The notes under the pieces: generated by a model
Told to the model about the DNA's origin: nothing
Database searches by the model: none
The model's input: only the letters and a program-made list of their open reading frames with translations
Shown here: one piece after another, positions 31,934-43,491 of the stretch
How the letters are laid out: the number at the start of each line of letters is the position of its first letter
How positions within the stretch are numbered: the first letter of the stretch is position 1
Made by a program: the position numbers and the translations under genes
From: Chytriomyces cf. hyalinus JEL632
Taxonomy: Eukaryota > Chytridiomycota > Chytridiomycetes > Chytridiales > Chytriomycetaceae
Assembly: GCA_025435555.1 (NCBI GenBank)
Contig: JAIWWG010000025.1
Span: 186,001 to 250,000, forward strand
Length of the DNA stretch: 64,000 nucleotides
Direction: 5' to 3'

Positions 31934-33314
31934 CTATTTGTCATCTTTCAACAACAGCTTTGCCGCTGTAAACTGGACGCGTTCCAGGATTTCAACGTTG
32001 CGTGGATTCAAACTTGCAGCCAAACTGAAGCAAACAAACGCACTGACAAGTTGGCCTACATTCAAATACGCGACAGCTAGATTGAACGATGCCGTCCAGT
32101 TCAAGGGCCCGAGAGTAACCGCGTGTTTCAGGCTGGATATCGATGCAAGTGACGGTTTTCCTGGCGTCTTAAGCTGCAAACACCTCCCAATGTTGTTCCA
32201 CACTTCTGAGCTTTGCGCGTCCGAGGAAAGTAACGTTTGATAGATTCGGAGCGAGTTGTTGATGCTGCTGCCTTCGTTTTCGCCCGTCACGTCCTGGTAA
32301 ATATCTGCGAGCGATGTCTGCACCTGAAAAAGCACTCCTGTCAATGAGAAATCTGGCGTTTTCAAAGATCCCAGCCACCCACTTCGTTGCTTATAAACTC
32401 GTTGTTTAGTACGCTGTCGGCGTACTTTAGCGCACTCTCAAAATCTCCGACTCGTACGTGCAGTAAACCAAGTGCAACAATAAGATTGAAGTTGTTTGGA
32501 AAATGCCTGCAGTTTGCGTCAATCAGACGGGTCATCTACGCAGATTTCGGCTCAAGCGGAATCTCTTGCCTTAACGCCGTCTCGTACAGATCCTTTGCTG
32601 CCTCAAACTTGTTCTCCATAATGTAGATTTTCCCCAACTCAATCATACTGATTTCATTGCACTGGAACTTTAATGCCTCAAGCAGAGAGACGGAAGCCTG
32701 GAAATATAAAACCTGACGTCAAGGTCTACTCGGCAAAGAAAAATACAAATGGGGGCAACCAACGTTCGGAAGGTCGTCCAATGCTTTGAAGCTGAGCGCT
32801 TTTTTGTGATGAAGGTCCTGTGTGTGTAGTTTTGTTGAATTTTTTGTGTGTCATCCCTTCACTGGAAGGATTTGTACCCAGTCAGAGTTGGAATAGTTGA
32901 GCGCCTCGTTGTATATCTCGATCGCAGACGCATGATCTCCCAACAGCGCAGTTGACCTGGAGACGCAGAAACAGTTAACGCTTCACAGTATGTTTGAAAA
33001 GAACGGTAAAAAACCTTGCCAGCTGCTTCATGGCATTCACATTGAACGGGTCTCTGGATAAAATGTCCTTGAAAATGGATACAGATGAAGCAACGCGTCC
33101 CTGATGCCTGTTTAAGAGCCCTTTTTTGCCACGTGGATGTGTTGAGCACGAGGCGGGTGTTTGCAGGATAGTTTGTTGACACACCACTCGCAAACAGGAC
33201 TGCATCACGCGCCTCTGGCGTACATGATCCATCGTCCGATAGAAGCCGGTTGATCAGATTGGAGCATTCCGTATATCTGTGGCTGGCCAATAGGTTGTTG
33301 ACAATTGCAATCAT
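31934..33314 (-). CDS. BBS4: BBS4-like TPR protein (BBSome subunit)
   Basis: Seven exons (33314-33181, 33107-33015, 32956-32878, 32817-32764, 32697-32570, 32506-32383, 32323-31934) give 333 residues. The protein is almost entirely TPR helices. Segments track human BBS4 closely: NAMKQLAR plus STALLGDHASAIEIYNEAL, HFPNNFNLIVALGLLHVRVG, and SSEVWNNIGRCLQ followed by a Leu/Asn-rich repeat. BBS4 is part of the BBSome coat that moves membrane proteins in and out of cilia with IFT. Its presence fits a zoosporic fungus. It is shorter than animal BBS4 (about 520 residues), lacking N- and C-terminal extensions. The start codon lies only 103 bp past the desaturase stop. One intron is GC-AG. Confidence 0.75.
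32507..32569 (-). other. GC-AG intron in the BBS4-like gene
   Basis: This 63-nt segment begins GCAAGA and ends CTGCAG on the minus strand. If it were kept as exon, an in-frame TAG would stop the protein. Removing it joins YETALR to HFPNNFN and restores the TPR pattern. No GT donor in this stretch keeps the frame. GC-AG introns are a rare but valid class spliced by the major spliceosome. Confidence 0.75.
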
Positions 33315-33417
33315 GTTCTGTTTTATTTTTGTCAACCAGAACTTAAAGCACGAGCAAACCGCATGGGTAAGGAATTGATTTAAAAGATTTATGAAAAGAA
33401 ACATTGGTGCGTGCAAA

Positions 33418-35131
33418 TCAGCGCTTGTAGAACAACACGTTGCCTGCAGAATTTGGACGCGTAAACGGCACTTCAAAAACACAAAAAAAAAAAAAAAGAG
33501 AGAGATACTACCTTCATCTTCCACAAACCGGCAGGCCCTGTAACTTCGCCACAACGACAAGAAAATGGGGCTATCGTCGTGCAAGTAATATTTGCCCAAC
33601 TTTGCAGAAATGGCCTGCGTGGCTCTCTGCGCATTGTAAAAGGGCATGCTGCTGAACAAATGGTGCGCTACATGTGTGTCGGTAATGTGATGGAAAAACA
33701 GGTTCAACAATCCAAAGTCTCGATCCACTGTGCTCAGTGCACCACGCAAGAAGTTCCACTCATCCCCACGATAGTGTGGAACCCGAACATCGGTGTGCTG
33801 GAGAAACGTGATCATGACAAGCCAATGGTTTACCCAGAGGTAAGGAGCCACGTACAACTTAAATACGGTTAAAAAGCCGTACGTGTAACTGAAGTAGGCA
33901 AGCAGGGAAAGTGTGAGTCCAACCCCAATATCAGAGAGAACAACCTCAGTTGCCTGACTTTGAGAAAATATTGGAGAAGTCGTGTGAAAATGGGACGCCC
34001 AAGAAAAATATCTTTGTCCCGAGGCTGGGGGCGCTTTTTTGGTGAGAAAAAAGGTGGGGTGCAAGGCACTTGAACAAAAACGTAATCCTACCATTTCCAA
34101 GGATATATGCATGCCATCCAAACAACTGCTGACGACACAAACGGTACAAATCCACAATTGGAGCATTCTCAAACAAGTCTCCCTCAATCTCTTCCTTTAA
34201 GCCGTGTTCCTCGATTTCACTATGATGCGAATCACGCATGCGTGCTGGAAAGTCAGATCTCAGACGCGGAACAAACACTTGGTCCTTGTCCATGTGCGCG
34301 CATCCTTTGTGATGTTTTGAGTGGGAAATCTTCCATGAAAAGTACGGAACTAAAAGCGCCGAATGAAGGATCCATCCGACAATGTTGTTCAGTAAAGGAG
34401 ACGCAGAGAATCCTCCGTGGCCGCATTCTGCAAATTAAAAAGTGCTTCTAGCTGATTTGTTGTGTGAACAGAAAAATCTGTAATCGTTCTTTACCATGTG
34501 CCAAGACCCAGATACCAGTGCAGACTACGCCTTGCGCAACTGAATACACGGCCCACAGTGCAGTACTGACAAGCGGAGCTGTGTCTCCAAACACCTGATC
34601 AATGTACAAACTTGCAAGCGTAAACAGACCACCGGCCATGGCCAAATCCGTGACGACATAAACAAGCGACTTTGTTGTGCTGTGTATGAAGCAGTCGGAC
34701 GGAACGGCATCACGCAGCTCTTTGATTGTAAACGGCGGTTTTTCAAAGGCAATTGCATGTAGCGAGGAAGTTGTGAGCGGATGACGTAGCGATTGGAATG
34801 GCGCCAAGATATCTCGTTTCGCCGATTTTGTACGCGTTCTGTGGAGAAATAGTGAAAAAAAAAAAGGTGCGAGTTCAACTATTTTTTTGAAAATGTGCAC
34901 AGAACCTTGAAAGAAAAGAAGAACACACCCTCGTTTGGTCAACTTGGGAGTAGCATTGGCTGCAGCTTGTGGCTTGTTCAGAGCAGCGTTGTTCATGAGG
35001 CTGGCATCGCCGCGTTTTGAGGGGCTACGGCTTCTCACTCGGCTTGTACGTCTTGGGGTACCGCTGCGCCGCTCTTGAGGCGGTCCGTTTTCGGTACTCG
35101 CGGACACTGTTCGCCTTCTCGTGGACGTCAT
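33418..35131 (-). CDS. Delta-12-type (Fad2-like) membrane fatty acid desaturase
   Basis: Five exons (35131-34929, 34838-34495, 34427-34092, 34033-33512, 33443-33418) code 476 residues. The three di-iron histidine boxes are complete: HECGHGG (rebuilt across the 34428-34494 intron), HSKHHKGCAH and THVAHHLFS. Also typical are ASGQRYFSWASHF and the end FVEDEGNVLFYKR. Such ER enzymes turn oleate (18:1) into linoleate (18:2) with cytochrome b5 electrons. Delta-15 activity cannot be separated by eye. The first ATG is at 35131; upstream codons in frame are non-ATG. The N-terminus is unusually Arg/Ser-rich (about 60 residues, RSRSPSKRG). The last exon is only 26 nt. Confidence 0.92.
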
Positions 35132-35293
35132 TGTTGAAAGATTTTCGAGAGTTACTTTCTTTACTTCGCTACTAAACAAAGGAAAGAAAAAAACCCTACT
35201 ACAAGGACAAAATGAGGAGAAAAAGTGGCAAGAAAAAAAAAACAGAAAAAGGAAAAACTAAGACAGCTAACAACAAAATTCGCTGAGACTCGC

Positions 35294-38200
35294 TCACTGT
35301 TTCAGTTGAATCATCCACACACCGGGTTGCCCACCATCTCGCGACACGTACATGACATTTTTCTCAACCAGAACGTGCAAGAGTTTCACGTTTTCAGCAA
35401 CTATACTTTGCACTAAATCCCCGCTCAACGAGTCAAAGACATCAATAATGTAGTCGCTGATGGCAATAATGTATGGCGCAAAGTATACGAATTTCGTCGG
35501 TCGCAGACCTCGCCAGTTGAATTCAGGAAGACCAAGAAGGAGTTTTCCATTCTTGTTGACGTAAAATGCTTCGTCTGTGACCAGAAATAGAAAAAAAACA
35601 ATTTTAGTTTACACAGATAAAAAACCGTGACAAGCATAATACCTTGAAAACAGAGCAAGAAGTTGGTTTCACGAGTACGGAACATGGCGCAAGGTTTCAA
35701 GTCTTCCCGACCCAAGATTCCCTTCCGTCTCAAGTTTGGGTCCAAATTGTCCAGAAGCGGCGAGTTTGCATCGGCCCCTGTTTTGTTTTTGTTTTTGTTG
35801 TCAGGTTAGTACATTGGCGCAAACTCCGAGTGACTGCAAAACCAGAAACGAAATCCCATAAAATATCTATATGCAGCTACTCACCAACACGAGTCATATG
35901 AACCATTTCAAAACCGCGACTGGTTCCAATCACAACACGAAGCTTCAAAAAGTCAATAGAGGTAACCGCCGTGGGAATAAAAATGTCCTAATCATAAAAA
36001 AACAAAATCTGATAAGAATGAACAATGGATCAGAAGAAACGAAACCGCTCTCCGAACCTTGTGTAGGTGCATCTTGGCAGCCATTCCAAAGAAGCTGGCT
36101 TTCATGAGAGCTGGGTTGGGGTCGAATAGTTTCATTTGCCATCTAAGCCCGGTGTCTCCAACAGCACAGATCAACAGCTTATCGTCACAAACACCAATCT
36201 TGAAAAAAGAGACTGGTTTTGCGATTTTTCGCTGGTTGTAGTGGTGCTTGCCCTTATTGCGTTGTAAAACGGCACTCAGGCAAAATTCGTACAATGTCGT
36301 TCCTGTTCGAAATCATGCAAGAAGTCAGAGAGATATTGAGAAACTTCAAGAACCATTAAAAAAACTACCTGCTAATACGATAAGCAAATCGTACTTTTCT
36401 ACAACATCAATCTGAGTGATCGGTTCAGTATCGTTTAGTCCCAGAGCATCATTCTGCATCAAGTGAGTAAATCTAAACGCGCTCTCTTTCATCCCCATAT
36501 ACACGGCATGCTGATCTGCAACAAGCATGCGGTCGCTCGCGATCGTGATACTGGAAAGATGAGGGACGGGAGGCATCAAATTGATGAGCCCCAACGGCGA
36601 GACGGCGGCGCGCTTCTTTTGCTGAGTGTCAATCTTTTTCTGCCAAGCTTCACGGATACTTTCAACCGCGCCACGCAAATGATACACAACGTGAGAGGTT
36701 CCAGTCACGTCCGTCTCGGTGTTGGCCATGTCTTTGATGTAAAAAGACAGGTTGTCGTTGGCGGTAGGAGTTCCACCGTGTCCCATGATTTCTCCGCCGC
36801 GATTGTTTGAAGGACGGATCAAAGAAACGCGCACGTTGTCAATATGAATGGGCTTAAGAAATATCATTCGCCAAATTCAATTATTTTTCAGACATGGGGA
36901 GAAAGTAAAAATAGACAAGACTCACCTTTCTGAAAACGGCTTTCATGTACTTTTTCACCGAAGAAACCGGATGAATGATTGGGGTACCGCCAAGATGGTC
37001 CTGGTTCACAACTTCGTCATCCGGGTTTTCAGAACCGATTCGAATGATCATAAACAAGTAGTTGTCGAGCAAATGCAGTTCAATTTTTTGTCCGCGATTT
37101 TTCCTGGTGACGAATTCGACTGGTGTTTGGTAAATGTGTTCACGCTTGGGATCTTTAAGCTTGAGAACGAGAGACTGAAAAATAGGAGAGTTATAATGTA
37201 GAAGAACGTGACACTGCGGAACCGCAGCCAATAAAACGTAAATTAAAAAAAGAAGTACTCACGCTCGCATTGGGCTCCAATGTGGAGCTGATGTAATCCA
37301 ACTTGCGCTGATCCCCCAGTTTCTTCGCATTTTCATTCATTTCGGTCGCAAGCCTGGCAATGGCTGCAATGGCTTCTTTCATCTCAATCCTATCCATATT
37401 ATGGTCTGCTGTCTTTTCAAGCACCTTCTCCAGATTGACCTTGTAGTCACTAAACCGCTTCAGAATCGCAGTCAGGGAATCTGTCAGACTTCTCGCCTTT
37501 GGAGCTTTCAGTTGTTCCTGACCGTTTCAAATCGATATTTCGGATTAGAAAGGTGCAAAAAAAACAAAAAAAACCAGCATACCTCATGAAAGGCTTTGAA
37601 GCGAGGGTTTCTCTGCAATTCTGTCCTGATGAGTGCCTGCATATCCTCAGTACTAGATGAGTAGAAGAGAAACGATCCAAAATTCTGAAGATGCTTGCTG
37701 AAAATTCTTCCAACGTCAAACTTGTCGGCCAGTCCAATGAGGAGATCTTGCCCATCTTGCCCCTCGTAGAAACTACTTTCTATAGTCGCTGTGATTGCAA
37801 GTTGAGTTCCTTTGAGGTCTTCGAGCAAGCGCGTTGCCACTTCAATCAGATCAGGAAGCGGGCCAAACACACTCCACAGAAAGTTGTCTCGCAAATCTTC
37901 CTCAAGAATACGGCTGGCAGGATTGGAAAGGGGCAGAAGGTACATCTAAAATAAATTGAGCGGTGTCAGGAACTGTCCGACGTAAAGTTGGAGTTGAGTT
38001 TGTTTCCGTTGAACCCGAACAACCAGCACGACCGACTCCATTTGGGCCAGCTTTTACAAAGACGCAAACGACATTCCAAGCCAGCGATCGCCAATGGAAA
38101 TCAGCATGCGAGTACGAATCAAGTTCGGCCCCTCCACTTTGATCGGTGGCATTCCAGGACTCACTTCCCCATTCCCACGCACACGCACACCCACATGCAT

Positions 38201-38421
38201 TCGGGTAGTTTGAATGTTACCTGTTCAGTTTCCCTCAACTCTGCCACAAAGTTCGTCTGGTTGTTGATGATTTCGTCGATGTGATACATCCTCTTATTTG
38301 GGAGACTGTTGAGGAAGGTCTTCCACAGCTCAGCATGTTTCGCTTCTTCGGATGCGGCATCGTAAGCGTCTCGGAACTGCGGCGTAGCAGTCGCTTGCGG
38401 TTGAGCTGTTTCGGAAAGCAT
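35294..38421 (-). CDS. Rho GEF with DH, PH and CNH domains (Rom1/Rom2-like)
   Basis: ATG at 38421, stop at 35294, with about ten introns. The parts in order are a DH domain (HIDEIINNQTNFVAELRETE; ILKRFSDYKVNLEKVLEKT), a PH-like region (SLVLKLKDPKREHIYQTP, LHLLDNYLFMIIR) and a C-terminal citron-homology (CNH) beta-propeller. CNH segments include ISDYIIDVFDSLSGDLVQSI and VYHLRGAVESIREAW, and the protein ends WMIQLKQ. Fungal Rom2-type GEFs activate Rho1 in the cell-wall integrity pathway, upstream of glucan synthase and Pkc1. The long N-terminal region and DEP domain of yeast Rom2 are absent. The DH core is diverged, so GEF activity is probable but not shown. It is separate from the FGD-like GEF at 25-27 kb. 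Confidence 0.82.
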
Positions 38422-38799
38422 TTTTTTTGGGCGGCAACTGTTCAACTGCCAGTTTTCAAAATCAGATTTGCTTTTCTTCAGGGTTGCGCACGTTGCTCAA
38501 CACTTGTTCGGTTGGGCATGGTACTGAAGCTGGGGCTCATCCAGCTGAGGAGGGGGGAAGGAGGGGAGGTGGGTAGTTATCCTTGGGCAAGAGGTCTCCA
38601 TTGGACAGGCAGCCACACACAGGAGACGTCAAGAAAGTTTAAAAACAAGAGGAGGGCAATCTCCGTTGCGACAGGGAAAAGATCGGGCAGCGCGTATTGA
38701 AAGGTGAGAAGTAAATAAAGGAAAATGGGATTGCTGAACGCCTCATCATGCACGGCAAATGTGATTTTTCTTGCAGGAATCAACAACAGCAAAAACAAA
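38422..38799. other. Divergent promoter region
   Basis: The region lies between the Rho GEF start (38421, minus) and the cupredoxin start (38800, plus). It contains a GA-rich block at 38545-38570. An AG at about 38775 could be the acceptor of a 5' UTR intron for the cupredoxin gene. No named site is supported. Confidence 0.45.
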
Positions 38800-39676
38800 A
38801 TGTTCAAAACGACTCTCACTCTGGCCCTGCTTCAAAGCGTGTTGCTCGCTCATGCCGCACAGACAGTCACAATTGACATTGGTGGCGGGTCCAGCGGAAC
38901 AACCGTCTCCTCAAGCTCCATCGACATCGAAGTGGGGGACACGGTTGTGTGGAACAACGTCGGAGGTAGCCGTTTACTCTCTATCTCTCCTTTTTTGCTC
39001 CGAGACCGCCCCTCTCTCTGGGTCCCTCTTCTCTCTCTGCCAAAGCTCTAAACGGCTCCTTGTCTCACAGTGTCAATCAAGACAGTGGGTCAGCAGGCAG
39101 AATCTCATCAATGCACGCCCATCAAGGGATCCATATTTTCGTCAGGGCAACTGTTTCCTCAGTCCTCATACCAGTTTACTTTCAACCGGCCGTCAGTCTA
39201 CTACTTTTATGTTGACGTGAGTTCTCGCCAATGTTCAAACCCGCCAAAAAAGTTTTTCATACTCACGACAATAATCCAAAAATTAGTCAACACTGAAAGA
39301 CTGCACCAGCGGCGGTGCCGAGGGCGTCATCAATGTGAAAGCCCTCCCATCCCCCGAACCCAAAGCGACAGGAACTGCAGTGGCGACAAGCGGTGGCGCC
39401 GATCGAAGCGGAACCGCGGCTGGAAGACCAACTGCAACAACTGGAGGTTCAAACTCAAACGGCAGTCGAACTTCTTCTGGCGTGGTTGCTGAGGGATCCA
39501 ATGGAAATCAACCAACTGGGGTTATGACTGGAAACGGAGTGGGAAATGGATTGCAGAGTGGAAGCCCGGTTCCAAAAGCGCCTCTCAGTGGAGGGGGATC
39601 TCTTGTGATGCGCGACATTGGAGCGCGGGCCTGGGAAGTTGCACTTGTCGCTGCGATGGCATACTTGCTTCTGTAG
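38800..39676 (+). CDS. GPI-anchored cupredoxin-fold protein lacking copper ligands
   Basis: Three exons (38800-38965, 39071-39216, 39287-39676) code 233 residues. A signal peptide (MFKTTLTLALLQSVLLAHA) precedes a cupredoxin-like domain: IDIEVGDTVVWNNVG, SIFSSGQLFPQSSYQFTF and FYVDSTLKDC..GAEGVINV. A Gly/Ser/Thr-rich stalk and a C-terminal hydrophobic GPI signal follow. Fungal secreted cupredoxins bind type-1 copper by two His, one Cys and often Met (W.N..HNV, C....H...M). Here the first His position is in VSIKTVG without His, the Cys position reads V in FYVD, the second His reads D and the Met reads A. The fold is therefore probably structural or binds another ligand. It is likely at the cell surface. 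Confidence 0.75.
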
Positions 39677-40509
39677 CATGTTTTATTAGTTTGATAGCTT
39701 AATTAAGTGCAAAATACAATAGCTAATTTACACCCCAACGATGAACGCTGCTCTCCGGAAGGGACAGGGTGACTGCAAGTCTTTTGCTGGAAAAGCTTGC
39801 CCAATCTCAAATAGTTTGAAATGAAAATTTCGTAGTAATTTGGGGAGGGAATGAGATCAATTTGGAGTGGCCGTGCGGAGTCCGTGCGGAGTCCCTGGGA
39901 TGCGCTATTGGCTACTTTCGCGCAACGCTGCGCCCTTCCGTCTTGTTCGGAACCACAGGACCACTACAGAGGCTTACAACAGTATCGCTTTGTCGCATCA
40001 TAAGTTGCAGAAAATGGATGATCTGTGAAACTGGAGGCTCGCATGAATACGACAAGAAGATGGACAGCACTGCTAGCAGTGAGGCCGTCAAAAATCCAAC
40101 AACGCGAGTTTCCGCATGAGGCAGGGAAAGTCTTTGCAAAATGTTTGGCACATGACAATTGAATTGTTCATGATGTGCGTCGAGACGGACGCGCCAGGGA
40201 CCCAGCAGATAGGTGGGCTTACACGCGCGAGTCCGAATAAATGCGGGAATTGAGGCATTGAGCTTGTGACACGGTAGGCCGCACGTGTGGGGGGATAGAT
40301 ATGCGCCGAACGATGCTTCCGACGCTGAGTCAGCAGACAAATTTGCCTGACTCAAACAACGGCGCACCAACCTAAACGATTGATTGGCTGCGAAGGAGCA
40401 ATTTTGAATACAGTTGGATGGACCTGATCCCATGTGATCAATCATTCCCAAAGTGGGTTTCACGAAAAACAAAAAACTTGGGACTGAAATCCTACACAAC
40501 AAAAGCGAA
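39677..40509. other. Intergenic region, 833 bp
   Basis: This is the 3' end of the cupredoxin gene and the promoter of OPI1. A 196-codon minus frame (39912-40502) has no ATG at its 5' end, no recognised domain and odd composition, so I do not call it a gene. A short tandem duplication (gtgcggagtcc) lies at about 39874-39895. Confidence 0.45.
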
Positions 40510-43154
40510 ATGGAAGGCGATGAATCCTACTTTGCCTTTGCCTCTCCTCGGCAGTTCCGGGTCGTCAACAGCGATAGAGCAGAGCTGGTCGAAAGGGACG
40601 CCCCAGTAGAGAGGGACCGGGAGAGGGCTGGCGGAATGCCCATTGCCCAGCTGATGGACTCAACCCCAACTGCCGCACCCACCCCCTCCGGTCTCAACCT
40701 ATCCGGACTTACTGCCTCCATTGGCCACTACTTCTCCTCGTCAGTGGTACCTGCTGCACCAGTCACCGTTCCTGCCATCCATGGCGGCGAGGAGTCCTCA
40801 ACCCCCACAATAGACTCAAAGAAGAGGGAGCGAACGCTTGACGACGACTCTGACCACGTATTCAGGCGCAGATCTATTCTGAACCACAATCCGGATGAGC
40901 AACTTGTTGCCGAGACACTAGCTTCTCTGCGTGAGTGTGACCTCCCCTAAATTTGGGTAGCCCCATGTGACAGCAAAGTTTATCCATCCACGCCTGAATG
41001 CACACACCACACCGCTCCACCGATGCTTACAATATTTCGCATACAGCAACCGCAGTACCGGTGCAGGCTCATTCCATTCAGGCTGCGCAGGAACTCCCGA
41101 ATTCGCACCCGCAGCACTTCATTGATCGGCTATCGAATATCCCACTCGTGCGAGGCGGTCTCACAACCTTCTCATCAGCATACGAAGCAACTAAGAATGC
41201 CTCATTAGTCATGAAGGTGACTGTCGCTTTATACTCGTTCGGAAATTTATTTTTTGTGGGGGGGCTCAACTCGTGGGAGGCTTTGCTTTTGATTCATTCC
41301 CCCATGAGCATCGACACATTTCTTTCTTTTTTTCATCCTGCTCTGCGTGCACATCGATACTCATACCATCTGTAGTATTCTGCAGAAACTGTCGAGAACG
41401 GAATCCTTAACATTTCAAAAACCTTGGAACCTGCATTGGCGCCTCTTGACCGGTTCGCTTGCAACCAGCTGGACAAGGTATGCCAACGAATCCTACTGCA
41501 CTTGCGCACATGTACTTACTCATCATGCTTTCAGCTCGAGCACAACTTTCCAAACATGATAAACACTCAACTCAACGCTCCTTCAGCATCTCACTCGGAT
41601 GTGATGGACGACTCACGTTCGGATACGTCGCATCCAACAACTGCTTCCAATCATAATCGGGAGGACTCCATTCGAAGTGTCGACGGCGATGGCTTAAGCA
41701 ATCACCAGGACAACACTTCCGTTTACAGCCAAAATCCAAATTACCCCAAAACGTACAATCAACTCAGCAGCAATGTCAATAACAATGCGAACCTCCATTA
41801 CGAAATGCCACAACATCTGCCGCAGCCGGGAAAAGTTGCCGAGCCAACTCAGTTTAGCTCATTATACCCCTCTTTTCATCGCCAGCGCTCGAGCAGTGTG
41901 TCCAGTAATGTTTCTAGCGTGAGTTCATCAAGCAGCGTGTCAACAGTGGGTTATGAATCATTCACATCGGGATATACTCAGTATGGGCCACAAGAATATC
42001 AGCAAGCAGTGTCGTATTTGAGTGCAGCACCATCCCGAGGTGAACCTGCCGCAGATGCTATGGACGAAAGTCATCAGTCTTCTGTTATCTCCCCTGTATC
42101 TGCGACAGCTCCAGCGGCTCCCGGTGCGAATGGATCGAATCTTTCGACTGCCCCGATGATTGCACGAAAACCACGGGGTATGTGGGGGTCGGTTGTACAA
42201 GGTGTGCAATCAAATTTGGGTGCCATGGTTATCAGTGAAGATGCCGTTCGGGCGCTTAAGTGGTGTTTGAAAATACTTCAGGTTTGTGGAAATTGCCAAT
42301 CAAATCCTTCTTGCTCTGTGCCTGACCAACTTACGCTGTGTTTTCACATATGACAGGAAGCAGCACGAAATATCGAGGTGCAAGTAGACCTGTTGCGCCG
42401 GTATTTAGCCTCTTATCTGGCAAACTTCAACCTTCCTGCCGTCATTGGCGACGCAACACCCTCAACAACAAGCTCAAGTGCCTCTGCTGCCTCGAATTCC
42501 AATACATCTACCCCTCCCATCAGCCCGCAAGACGCCGCTGCCAATCAAAACGCCCATGCCGACGCCATGAACAATGATCTCAACACAGCCATTAGTAGCG
42601 TCACCCGTGAAGTTGTTGGCACCCTGAAACTTGTCGTGGAAATGCTCGTAAAGCATGCGAGCTCTCGGCTCCCCCCACCAGCACGGCGGCGTGTTCGTGA
42701 GTTTATCTTACGTCTTCCGAATCGATGGAGCAGTCTCGCAAATGACTTGCAAACTGCTGCTGCAAGCGCACCCGCGTCCAGTACAACCAGCCCTCAAAAT
42801 GGACGGGTACCAACAACAGGCGGAGCACATGAAACGTCGTCTGCTACTAGCAGCGGTACTGGTGTAAACAGTCCACTTCCGACTGAAGCACAGCGTGTGC
42901 TGACCCTGGCAGCTGAATCGAGCGCAATGCTCAAAAATGTCATGAACGTCTTTTCGCAGACAGTTTCTGGTGCTGAAGCGGTCCTTGGAAGGACTGTGGA
43001 TGATGACGTTTCATTGCCAAGTATGGAGAGTCTGCGAATCAGCAAGGAAGATGCGGTTGCAGCAGCCCAACACCAGCAACAACAACAGGTACGGAGTCCC
43101 GTCGATGTTGTTGCGACAGAAAGCGGAAGTTCGATGGATCTTGATTTGGATTAG
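40510..43154 (+). CDS. OPI1: Opi1-family transcriptional repressor of phospholipid genes
   Basis: Five exons (40510-40930, 41047-41216, 41376-41477, 41535-42281, 42357-43154) code 745 residues. The first ATG is at 40510. The Opi1 domain is pieced over three exons: IDRLSNIPLVRGGLTTF, AYEATKNASLVMKYSAETVE and PLDRFACNQLDKLEHNF. A second conserved block is VISEDAVRALKWCLKILQ. A basic patch (SKKRERTLDDDSDHVFRRR) could be an NLS, and the middle and C-terminal parts are Ser/Asn/Gln-rich. In yeast Opi1 binds phosphatidic acid at the ER and represses INO1 and other UASINO genes when inositol is high. The equivalent here is inferred from the domain. No clear FFAT motif or leucine zipper is seen. Confidence 0.85.
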
Positions 43155-43491
43155 AAAGTATTGTCATCTTTTTGTGTGATTTTTTGTGGATTAACTATTT
43201 TTTAAAACGTTTATCTTTTTGTTTTTCTGTTCAAGTTGTTGTTGTTGTTGTTCTTGTTGTTGTGTATGGTACGCGCTGAGAGGGTCTCTTTTTTGTTTGT
43301 GATTTTGCATTGATTGGTTTCCAACGTGTCCTTCCTTCCTTCTTTTTTTATTATATTTTCCTCGCTGTTTTTTCCCCTTTGCGCCAACCCCACTTGTTGA
43401 ATAAATAGTACGTTTGAAAAGGAACAAACAGAAACAAAACAAAGGAGGTCCGTTCAAAACAGCGTTTCGCAAGTACAAAAAGGAGCGCGCG
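43155..43491. other. Intergenic region between convergent genes
   Basis: This is the 3' end of OPI1 and of the HEAT-repeat gene. It is T-rich, with a GTT trinucleotide run (about 43234-43261). A 117-codon minus frame (43191-43544) is low complexity (Asn/Gln/Lys) and is not a credible gene. Confidence 0.5.

Noticed and set aside
39912-40502. 196-codon minus-strand frame in the cupredoxin-OPI1 gap
   Set aside because: It begins without ATG and has no domain, signal peptide or coherent composition. It is kept only as an intergenic note.
40522-40548. FFAT motif at the OPI1 N-terminus
   Set aside because: ESYFAFAS is only loosely similar to EFFDAxE, and the Asp/Ala core does not align.
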